From: Campanula takesimana
Lineage: Eukaryota; Streptophyta; Magnoliopsida; Asterales; Campanulaceae
Direction of reading: 5' to 3'
Length of the DNA stretch: 64,000 nucleotides
Assembly: GCA_026119855.1 (NCBI GenBank)
Contig: JAOWBW010000597.1
Span: 558,001-622,000 of the forward strand
Part shown: positions 35,769 to 46,018 of the stretch, one piece after another
Position numbering within the stretch: position 1 is the first letter of the stretch
Layout: each line of letters starts with the position of its first letter
The notes under the pieces: generated by a model
Told to the model about the DNA's origin: nothing
What the model saw: only the letters and a program-made list of their open reading frames with translations
Databases searched by the model: none
Position numbers and translations under genes: made by a program

Positions 35769-36255
35769 GGGATCCGTTTTGCTGATGCGGGATCCGTTTG
35801 CTGATGCGGGATCCGTTTGCTGGGGCGGGATCCGTTTGCTGGAGGCGGGATCCGTTTGCTAAGGTGGGATCCGTTTGCTGAGGCGGGATCAGTTTGCTGG
35901 AGGCGGGATCTGTTTGCTAAGGCGGGATTCGTTTGCTAAGGCGGGATCCATTTGCTAATGCGGGACCCGTTTGCTGATGCGGGATCTATTTGCTGAAGCG
36001 GGATCCGTTTGCTAAGGCGGGATCTGTTTGCTGGAGGCGAGATCCGTTTGCTAAGGCGGGATCCGTTTGCTGATGCGGGATCCGTTTGCTAAGGCGGGAT
36101 CCGTTTGCTGATGCGGGACCCGTTTGCTGATGCGGGATCCGTTTGCTGAAGCAGGACCCGTTTGCTGATGTGGGATCCGTTTGCTGAGGCGGGATCCGTT
36201 TGCTAAGGCGGGATCCGTTTGCTAAGGCAGGATCCGTTTACTGATGGCGGGATCC
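35769..36255. repeat. Element E 3'-UTR tandem repeat array, about 19-bp units
   Basis: About 25 units of the form GGGATCCGTTTGCTGAGGC / ...CTAAGGC, mostly 19-20 bp. It sits at exactly the place of the 25-bp array in element A, with homologous flanks on both sides. The shared core is ATCCGTTTG. Many units contain a BamHI site (GGATCC). Confidence 0.92.
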
Positions 36256-39200
36256 GAGGCTCCGTCTGCCTATATGTGATATTGTTGTGTTGCTTGATGG
36301 AAAGGTGGTGATTTTGCGGCTCACCATGGACCGAGTTGTTGTTATTGAACTGTAATTGTTTGACTCTGTCGGATCCAGGCGTAGTTAACGGCGGATCACT
36401 TTCTGCTGGGGATGAAGTGCCTTGAGTTGTAGATGCTTTTGACCTTGTGGTGGTACCTGTTAAGTGTGTGCTTTGTAGGTATATGTGCTTGTGACATGTA
36501 TGGGGTGTGAAATGGCAGTTACGAGGGAAACTGTGCTTGTGGTGTGATGTGATTTGAAAGCAGTTTGTATGAGAGAGAAGTAAAGTGATTCTATGTGTGA
36601 AGTGATTTTTGAAAGCGGAGATTGCTTGAGATGAATGATGTTGATATCTTCACTTACCATTGCCGCTTGATTGGGGATGGATTGCTGAAGGATGTTGATG
36701 CTTTTGATGAAGAATGTCCATGCTTTGGATGGAGAATGATGATGTTGATGGTGATGAATTGTTCTTGCCTTTGAAGGAGTGTCGGCGAGATGGTATTCTG
36801 GATGGTGGGTTGGTCGTGCCAAAAGGCTGCCTACGTATCCCTTGAAAGGAATCAGACCAGCGTAGTTCAAGGATGGTTGAGAACGCTGGGGAAGAATGCT
36901 AGGAGCAAGGCAAAATAAAGCACGAAGTTTTGCATGTAGAAAAAGAAAAAGAAAAAAAATCCTTTTGTCGTTTTTTTTTTTAAGACTAAGAGGAAGAGAA
37001 TATGTACGCATGAGAAAAAAAAGATTTTTTTTTTTAGTTTGTGGGTGAACCATTTTAAGCATTGTGTGTTTGCAAAGCCAACCCAAGATCAAGTCATGTT
37101 CGGTCGAAGTCCGGATTGCCTCGCTTTGAATTCTGTCGTCGTTGCCGTGGTGTCCAACGAAATTGATGTCTACCCCAAGATATGTGTCAATTATGGGGTT
37201 TCAAAAGACTTTCGATGCCGAGATAAGGGGTTGTTGATTGAAAATCCCCTATAATGCCCTTGATGCCAATCTTGCATAGCCCTATGATAAATTGCCTTTT
37301 GATGTTGACGAGAGCAAGCCCCAAGAGAAGATTATTAATACCAAGCTTTGGGAGATCGCTAAGCCCCAAATTTCATGGGCTTATCAAGTTTGTAGATGGC
37401 GGGATGTGGAGACCTTTCGGTGTGAAGCCTCAAATTTTCTTGGAATCGGCTTAGCATTATGTTAGGAGCGGATGGCGCTATTGGGAAGAACTCTTGAAGG
37501 CGATCTACTTCTTTCTCTTGCTTGGAGATGGATGGCCCTTTTTGTGGTTGATACCCGAATGTCGGAAGGTCCATGTTGAAAATGTAGTACGGTCTTCGGG
37601 AGACATCTCGTGGGAGATGGTGATGTTGTTGCAGATGATAAGGTCTTGGTGTGATAAAGTCTCGAACGGTATGTTTGCTCGAGTCTTCTTGAGTTGAACC
37701 GACGGCGGATCTTCGGATGCAGCCTGTGCTTTTGATCTTGGAGAAGGGGGTGCTGTATTGCAGAAACATTGGGATTGGCCGTAACTCTGCTTATAGAGTT
37801 AACATATTGGCATTGCCCGCTATAACTCAGCCGGGTGAGTCTAGCATATTGAATCTTTTTCATTTTCTCTAAGACCTCCTTCAGAATCTCGCTGTGAGTT
37901 CTAACAAGAATCATCAAATTCATTCATATCATCGGAGCCTTCATTTAAAACCAAGAGGCCTTTTGACTGGAAGTGTTGAGGGACCATTGAAGCTTTATCC
38001 CTTTCATGGAGCCATAAGACTACTCCCAAATTGCATTGCTCGGGTACCACTGCCCAAAAGCTTGTTTATTGCGAAGCCCCAATATTGCCCTTTGCTTGTA
38101 TCACTGTATGCCGTAGTCCAAAAGATTGTAGATTGCGAAGCCCCTTGAGACCTTTGGTACCGAATTGAGGAAGCTTCCAATGTTGCACATGACTCGGCTG
38201 GGGACACTGAAGTGAATTTCTTCTTGCCGAGGGAGCCTTTAAAACTTGATCGTAGCCCCTAGAGTGACACCATTGATTAGGAGTGGAACGAGAAGGGCCT
38301 ATCCTTGATCGGGGGAACAAGTATGAGCATACATGACAAGAAGGTTCTTCTCGACATTCCTTTTGAGAGACTTTGAGGATAGTCTCACACATCTTTCTCG
38401 AGCATATCCCCTAGGGCTTATTGATTGTCAAATGAAGCAAAAGAAGCCCTTGTTCTTGAGTCACATAGCCCCTAGGGCGTCACCATTTGTTGAGCAAATC
38501 AAGAGTGACTCATCCTCGTACAAGGGAACAAACATGAGAGGACATGGCAAGAGCTACTCCATTTCTCGGGAGCCTTTCGGCGTACTTTAGAAGCACATAC
38601 TTGAAGAAGCTTTGAAAACTGAGACACATGTTATTGCTATTTGCTGCTCAAGCCAATTGACTAGCTAGGGATTATTTGTTCAACCTCGTGCCTTTTTTAT
38701 GATGGGCTCGTTCTCTGATGGGTCTTGGTTACCGCGGGCCTTCTTTTCATGAACCCAAAAATGCACACTGCTGGAGAATGATGCCAATAACCCAAGACAA
38801 CCTTTGATGGTGCCATATCTTGTCGAGCCTTTTGCAATCCCAAAGTTGACTCGGTGGAGAATTGACTTGCTGAGGAGACCCAATGTAGAGCTTGTGCAGG
38901 TGTCTTCCTTAAAGGCCGGAGATCTCCATTTCTCTTTCCCTTCTCTCTCTCACTCTCTCTTTTTTTTATGACGCACCCTGTTTTTTGCCTAGACCGCCCT
39001 TTCAAGTTTTCAATCTAGCGGGCATCTCTTTTGCGTCTTCATTTTTTTTTTTTTTTTTTTGACTCAATTTATGAGGAAGTGTGCATTGACTCTAGTGGAG
39101 GATGAGAGACATGTGATTTTGCGGTGGAGACCTTTTGTCACTAATGATGAGTGACATTGACTCGACTAGGGAAGTGGTCCCTAGTATTGACATGTATTTT

Positions 39201-40101
39201 TATTTATTGAATGACTCACGAAAGCAAGTAAGTCATTAAGAGAGAAGAGAAGGAAAGCCCCAATTTGATTGCAAGAAATTGGGAGTATGCAGAAAGAATA
39301 GAAGCCCTAGACTCAACAAGGAACGGAAAGTGATTCCAAATCTAGGAAAGTTGTTAAATCTTGAGGTGATTAATTCATTGGCAAATGAATCGTACAAAGA
39401 TGTCTTGACAAGTTCGAGATGAAGGCCGATCACCATAATGCGCTAGGGCTAAACATATCTTCTTTCTTGCATGAGACCGGACCCGCAGGTTGCCTACGTT
39501 CCTCCAGTATAGAGGCTCAGGTCACCGTAGTTCTTGTAGATGCTCCATTCGTTGAGATGGTTGTTGCTTCGTCCTTCATCGGTGGAATGATGTTGATCTT
39601 GTACTTCTTTGATTGAGGGAGATTTTTTTTTTTTTTTTTTTTTTTTTTTGTGCTCTAACTTTTGCCTAGGTTGATTTGAGGATTTCAACCTAGCGAGCCT
39701 TTTTTTTTTAATCCCCTTTTGAAAACTTTGCTTCATGATCGTTGTTCCACCTTTCTTTGTCTTGATTTCGTCGTTGTTGATGCCGTCGTTGATGTTTAGC
39801 CCCTAGGCGTTCAAGCGATGGCCTTCATTCCAAAACTTGTTTAGACATTTTTTCATCATTTTGCCAAGAATTAATTGAACAACTTGGAAGAGTGTATGAG
39901 GACAAGAACGACTTTTATTTGATGACTCAATGGACTCGAACATTTAACATAGGACGAGAGAAAACATTGATGCACACTTAAGAGGACTTTCGACTCTTTT
40001 TTTTTCTTTTTTTTTTTTATAATCCTATTTCTAGGTAGAGAAAGAGAAACAGAGATTGTTGTTGTCGGCCTTGTAGCATGATCTCTTGTTGAAACCCCAT
40101 T
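36256..40101 (-). other. Element E long non-coding interior
   Basis: Colinear with 2876-6519 of element A. Only fragmentary minus-strand frames (the longest, 210 aa at 36460-37092, has no recognisable domain and overlaps repeat-like sequence). No pol motif. Long T tracts occur at about 39044-39060 and 39622-39650. Confidence 0.6.
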
Positions 40102-40739
40102 TCAAATCTGAGCCCCTTCCTTGATGAGTTCTTGGATGTTGCCATTCTCTAACTGTTGTTCTTCACCCACGGTAAATTCACCATTGTCAATCAAGTCGTG
40201 GATGATGTTGCGGATGGAGAAGCAATCCTTGGTGAGGTGACCGCTGCATAAGTGATAGTCACACCACATGTGGTGGGCATGGTTGCGACGCAATGGTTGT
40301 GGTTGCTTGTACCCTTGGAGAGGAGAAATTTGTCCCTTTGCTTTGAGATCTTCAAAGGTCTTGGTGACGGTCATACCTTGGAGGGGAGTGTAGACACGGT
40401 CGTTGGTAGAACCTTTGTGATTTTTGAGAGGCGAGCCACTTGAACATGACTTACCGTTGACCTTTGCCTTGTTGTCGGTGAACTCCCGTAAACGGGCCTT
40501 AAGTTCGGACACTTATTCCTTATGAATTTTCCTCTCGAGATCAAGACGGGCTTCCATAAATCATCCTTGCGGCGGGCATCCTCGACAAGTCTATCCATTT
40601 GTTCCCCCATGGCTCTTATTATGTTGAAGAACCTTTCGTTGGACACGGAGATGTTCTCACCCTTGTTGTTGTTGTCGTTGGAAGCCATTGGACCTATTGA
40701 GAGAACACGTTCGATCTTAGGTTGTCCCCACAAACATAT
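40102..40739 (-). pseudogene. Element E gag (frameshift and stop)
   Basis: Homologous to the intact gag of element A. The N-terminal part starts at Met 40688 (MASNDNNNKG). A one-base loss near 40550 shifts the frame after RRKDDLW, and a stop lies just upstream of SELKARLREF near 40513. The C-terminal part is open to 40102 and keeps the knuckle CDYHLCSGHLTKDC (C-x2-H-x4-H-x4-C) and the LIDNGEF tail. Not functional as one protein. Confidence 0.8.
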
Positions 40740-41920
40740 TTTGAGTAAAATAATTAACCCACAAACAAAGGAAAAAGACTCAACCACATAAGAAAAATGA
40801 CTCTTTTTTTATTTATTTATTTATTTACAAAGTCGGAAGGACATAGTCCTTTTTGGGGTTTCTAGAAAAATAGTGGAATCGTCACACTAGTATATAGACC
40901 ATCTCGCGGTCCCATATACTCATCGGATTCCACCACGCTTGTGATACCTACATGTGACGGGATTAAACTAAATTAATGTCATAAAGCATACATGCGGGGA
41001 CGGATTTTTTTATTTTCGTCCAAAATAACCACTTTGGGGACGGAGTTTTATTTTGTCCCATAACAACCATTTGTTTCTTTTGGAAACGACATGTATGATT
41101 TGATGACATTAGTTTAGGGAAATCTCGGCACACGAAAACCGACTTAGTCACGGAGTGTTATACCCTAGACTAGAATTGTGTGGCTTGTGCTTGGCTAAAG
41201 AGAGGCTTAAGGTCACCCCCGGCATGTAGTCATGAACTACGCCACGGGTTGAGGTTTACCGCATTCGAGAGAGTCAAGGTCGGGTGGAGTTTGAAACTCT
41301 CTAGGACGGGCCTCGACGGGTTTGGGGTTGGACTTATGTGACTCGATTGTGAGCAGTTGATAAGAATTTTGCGCGTAGTGTGAGGTCTAACAAGTGACAA
41401 AAAAAAAATTTTCAAAAGAAAAAAGAAATAAAAGTAAATAAGCACATAATTTACAACTTTCGAATCACCCGTGTGACCGATAAAAATAAACAGAAAGTAA
41501 AATCAGTCTATGTGCGGGCCCGGTGCTCACACACTGTCAAAACTGTCCATTCTGTTCACTGTTTCTGTTCTGGAAAATGGCCCAGAAGCGCGCGTGTTTT
41601 AGTGCCTACTCGGGAGGCGCGCGCGTTAGACTGAGAGAGGTGGAGGCGTCCGCTTCTGGGCAGTACCTGCAAATCAGTGGGTTCAAGGGACTGCCTTGAC
41701 CCTAAATAAAAAATTCTTTCCCCTGCAGACATTGTTAGCACAGAAACATGGAATTGAAGGACAAGACGGAAGGCGGGCGATTCTGGTAATTGGGGTCGGA
41801 CGCACGCGCTTTAGGCCAAGAAGGCCAGAGGCGCGCGCTTCCCACCCTTTTTACCAGAATGCCCAGAAAAATAGAAATAAGAACACCCAAAAATGAAAAC
41901 GCAAGTTTAACCCTCTATAT
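40740..41920 (-). other. Element E 5' leader
   Basis: Colinear with 7078-8300 of element A. GC-rich modules lie at about 41585-41660 and 41805-41845. No gene. Confidence 0.6.
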
Positions 41921-41938
41921 CCCCAGCAGAGTCGCCAC
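41921..41938 (-). other. Element E primer-binding-site-like sequence
   Basis: In element orientation GTGGCGACTCTGCTGGGG follows the 5' LTR, one base different from element A. Confidence 0.7.
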
Positions 41939-43176
41939 TGTAGATACCCCGGGGAACCACGGCTTGGCTAGAGAGGTGAATTATCCTAGAATGTCTACTT
42001 GATTTTAAGAGTCGCCACCCACGTTTTAGAGGAACGCGAGAAAACCTAAGAAAATAGCCTTTTTTATTGATTACGAAACCAAAGATTCTTGAGATGAGGG
42101 GTTCGGGGGTTAGGTGACGGAGTGGGAAGTACTTAAACACCCACTCCGCACCACTTACGCGGGTCTTGCTACTTTTGGTGTTCTAATACTAAAAAAAAAA
42201 GTCCTTCAATTATTAATGTAAGAAGTGCTAACAATTACAATGGAAAGAAAGGGGGAAATTAAAAGGAAATAAAAGAGAATTGTTTTTATTTATTAATTTA
42301 TGCTAAAAGATTACATGTAACAATTATGCCAAACAATTTCATGAAGAAATGAAATGAAAATTAAAGTGGAATTTGGAATGTTGGGATGTAACCTTGGCCA
42401 AACTTCAATAGTGAAGTGGCCTTTTGGTTGTATCCCTTTTATGGAGATTGCATACACATTAAAGATGAAGAGTGTAATAAAAAGATTTTAACAAAGAGAG
42501 AAAATAAAGATAAGATTAAAAGTTTTTAAGAGAATGAACATTGTACCTTGTGCTTAAATGGGGAAGAACCAAATTGTCTATAGTGACCACTCTTTGAAAA
42601 TGGATTTTATGTGTTTTAAAGTGTTTTTGATTCAAGAATACTTCCTCTCTTTCCATGGTGGAATGAAGAGGTATTTATAGGTGTTAGGGAAGTGTTTTTT
42701 GTCACAAAGATGGCCCTTCCCCGGATCAAGCCAAGGCATAATGGCCTTGGGGGTTACAAATCAGAAAAGGAGGGAAATTTGGCCAAATCTGAGATTCTGG
42801 AAGCGGGAAGCGCGCGCTTACCACCCCCCTATGGGAGGAGCACGCCTCCCACAAAGGAGGGCAAAGGCGTGCGCATCCCAGCTTCAGAAAAATCATATTT
42901 TAGCCCAAATGTTAACCCCGTTATGCAGTTAAGCCCCAAAACTAACGGAATTAGTCCAAAAACTTAACGAACATCACGAAAGTCAACGAAAATAAATGAA
43001 ACAAAGACTCAAGGTTGACTTTTCCACTTAGTCAAATCCAAGACTAACGGAGTAAGTCAGGAACTTAACGGAAAGTAACGAAAGTTAACGAAAAGTAACA
43101 AAACTTAACAGAAAAGAGGAAGACAAAGAATGTGTATGCAATCGGGACATGAGAGGTCCAAGGCGGGGTATCTTCA
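41939..43176 (-). repeat. Element E 5' LTR
   Basis: 1238 bp, about 98% identical by eye to 34357-35595. The right terminus is altered (GGGGTATCTTCA). Confidence 0.9.
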
Positions 43177-43181
43177 CACGG
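43177..43181. repeat. Target-site duplication of element E, right copy (CACGG)
   Basis: Matches 34352-34356. The reading frame of X is continuous across the cleaned junction. Confidence 0.9.
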
Positions 43182-44042
43182 TCAAGAGGATGACCATATA
43201 CCCGGTGACCATGCTGGTGATGTTTCTGGTAAAATATCCATGTCTCCAATCAGGCCATCCACTTCTGAACCTCCGGTCGATCCAATTGCCCATCTCTTGA
43301 CCGCAGTAGAGATGCTTACTCAAATTAATCTTGATTCTCAAACACAGATCTCTAAGCTGACCACCAATCAAGCCGCTCTTCAAGAGGAAATCTCTGAGCT
43401 GAAATTTGCCAATTCTCTGCTTAAGGACCAGGTTACTTCTCTTCACTCTCAACTGATTGAGACCATTAAGAGGGAGAGAGAGTATATATCAAAGGCTATA
43501 TCAGAAGCCATTTCCGGTCAAGCAGGCAGCTCCTCTAGGCCCGGTCAAGCTGGCAGTTCCACATCTACCGCTCTTGTTTCTCCAAGTGCCTTCATGGTTA
43601 CACCCGATTTTATGAATCAATCTTTCCTCATTCAAACCAGAGCCATAATCAGGTGTTTTTCAAAGGAAGTATTGAAAGCCTCAGTTGATATCTCCAAGAA
43701 ATTTGAAGATGTTAAAGATGAACTTTCTCTAGAGGTAAAGAAAGTTAGGGTGTTCGTGGAAAAGGATGTTGATATTGCTTTAAAATCAGCTATGACAATT
43801 CTGAATGAAAGCTTGGGTAGGAAAATGGAAGCTTTTAAACAAGCCATGATCGTCCACACCAACCGCCTTAATGATCAATCCAACAAAATTGATTTGCTGT
43901 CCAACCGAGCCAATACAGTGATGAACAGGATCAACCATCAAGGAAATCAAGGCGATCAACATATCATTCAAGGAGCCGAAGGTGCAGGTCATGGAAAAGT
44001 CAATGCTCAAGGTGAATTTGATGAAGAAGAAGATGGTGTGAC
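43182..44042 (+). pseudogene. Element X extra ORF, coiled-coil C-terminal part, truncated
   Basis: Open from the E junction to the F junction. A first coiled-coil-like stretch (about 43310-43500) has heptad spacing of Leu/Ile (ISKLTTNQAALQEEISELKF). Gly/Ser-rich spacers (QAGSSSRPGQAGSS) follow, then a second charged helical stretch (about 43660-43960) and an acidic end (EFDEEEDG). Coiled coils near the C-terminus are described for SIRE1 envelope-like proteins. I see no membrane segment in what remains. The insertion of F at 44043 removes the end of the ORF. Confidence 0.75.
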
Positions 44043-44757
44043 TGTCGCGCCCTGTACCCATGGTCCTACTTGGCCCCACGCTCGGGACACGCACGGAAGA
44101 CGTCATAAAACATTTTAGGAAAATTTTATCGAAATGTACTTTCATAAAAGTTTCATATAACCAAACACGTTTACTTGAAACTTGATTTCATTTCCACATA
44201 AACAAACTTTCATAATCCAAAGTACTTAGCCATAAGGCTTACACACTTTACTTACAAATTTACAACTCACCAACATGTTCTCAAAAATAGGTGATACAAA
44301 GATGAAGTCACGGGTACACTACCCAAAAGGTTATACATTTACATAATGTAGCCTTTACATAACACATATCCCAAAATGTCTTACCCAAAATCACCACCTC
44401 GACGTCCTCCCTTGTGCAGTGACCTATCCCCTGGGCTCTCCTTTATCTAAAACAGTAAACAAATAAGGGTGAGAATGAATCTCAGTAAGCTACTAAAATG
44501 CAACTACGTTACATGCTGAAATGATACTCGGAATTGAACAATGTCAATAAACATCCACATAGAACATAACATGAGAGGCTCCCTATCGCCAACCGTCCCA
44601 TTCCGGTTGGAAATAACGACCAACTCATCATACCACACATAAGGCGGAAATAAACACTCATACGTGGATACTGAGCCAAGGTTCTCGAATCAAACATATA
44701 ACCATCTGAGAGGTATCAACAGAGCATCACCAAAAGGCTGAAACCGGTTCATGAACC

Positions 44758-44790
<33 letters not shown>

Positions 44791-45984
44791 GAGGGGAAAA
44801 TGACACATAGTCATAACCCAAACGGTGACTAAACTCACACAAAGGAAAGCTAGCCCAGACCCAATCCGTGGCCCAAGGAAGGGGATTAAAAATGGGAAAC
44901 CAATGGTAGAAGCCTTACAATGAACTTAGCTCGTGTGCCATTATAATCCCTACCACTGCCCAACTTTACAACAAGTACCAGCTGGACTTTCAAACGAGCA
45001 TAGTAATGAATACTTGCTTAAACAACAACCGGGGGCAATGATTCCAAAGTAGGGAATCAAGCCAAACACATCACAAAGATAAACCAATCCAACACACATC
45101 AAAAGATGTTCAACAATACCCTATGTAACACTTATTCACATTCCATAACATATTTGTTCACAAGGGAACCAATTTCAAACACTAGGGTGTTCCACAACAA
45201 CCCTCTAGGTACTCTAGGATATCACCTAAGACCTAGACCAAACTTGAACTTTAAATCACTTGAAATGGAACAACTCCATTTTTCAGCAACCCTGGGTGGT
45301 CGCCCACACCAGCCTGTGCGGCCGCCCTAAACACTCTGCCCCAAGACAAAAACCTTCCAGATAAGAGTGCGGCCGCACGCCCTTTTTGGGCGGTTGCCCA
45401 CTCCACTTGACAGACCAAATTGCACTAAATTTTTACTCCCTTCGTTTCACCGTCCCAAAAGTATAGTACTTACATTACTAAATGTTTGTAACACAACTTG
45501 GCTACACAACTCAACCTTTCAACCCATAAAAACCAACCATACCAAATACTCACTTTGTCCCAAAATTACAAGTATCACAAATATCATTCAAATCACAAAA
45601 TTAACAAGTACAAGTATCAAGTATAACACATATGACCATTTTAATATTTAAATGGGAATTAGTAACTTACCTATTTCAGGAAAAAGTATCGCTGAAATAA
45701 GTTTTGTTCGGGTAGAAATGACCTACTCAACGCCCTGATCATTTTTATATAATTAGATTTTAAAACGGATAAGTAAATAAAAAGAATTAAATCAAAATAG
45801 GTTGAACTTACCTTTTTCTCCTAACCCTAAGTTGAACGAGGAAGAAAAGTTGCAGAGTATATACACAGAGAAAGAGGGAGAAAGAAGATAGTTATAAGAA
45901 GATTTTTACCCAAAATTACATTTTGGTCATTCAAGTTTCATTTTCAAATTAAAATAAATAGGGACGGGTTTTGGGGTCGTTACA
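44043..45984 (-). repeat. Element F 3' LTR
   Basis: 1942 bp. On the minus strand it starts TGTAACGACCCC and ends GGCGCGACA. It is the inverse of the G LTR at 51794-53895 but lacks about 160 bp in U3. It contains a CAA microsatellite (44761-44790) and the GC-rich palindromic block (45295-45414). Confidence 0.92.
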
Positions 45985-45998
45985 ATCACTCCCCCTTA
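45985..45998 (-). other. Element F polypurine tract
   Basis: The complement reads AAGGGGGAGTGAT, directly before the 3' LTR. The identical tract is in plus orientation at 51781-51793. Confidence 0.85.
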
Positions 45999-46018
45999 AA
46001 GAAAATTCATCCCGAATT

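Larger units (their letters stand above)
34357..43176 (-). mobile_element. Element E: second gag-only Tat-like gypsy element (same family as A)
   Basis: The element is 8820 bp with LTRs 34357-35595 and 41939-43176 and TSD CACGG, in minus orientation. PBS, leader, gag, coding-free interior, tandem repeats and PPT are in the same order as in A. The interior is colinear with A but the tandem array is of a different type. By eye the LTRs differ at about 20 positions, less than in A, so E is the younger copy. No pol domain is visible. Confidence 0.87.

Noticed and set aside
1901..36255. Regular repeat arrays that might suggest CRISPR.
   Set aside because: Units are contiguous and degenerate without unique spacers, they lie in LTR elements, and the DNA is a plant nuclear genome.
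36460..37092. A 210-aa minus-strand ORF in element E.
   Set aside because: No recognisable domain, low-complexity Phe/Leu/His composition, and the colinear region of element A does not keep the frame open.
43240..44118. A free-standing 292-aa coiled-coil gene.
   Set aside because: Its frame is continuous with X sequence on the left side of element E once E is removed, and its last codons lie in the F LTR. It is part of the extra ORF of X.
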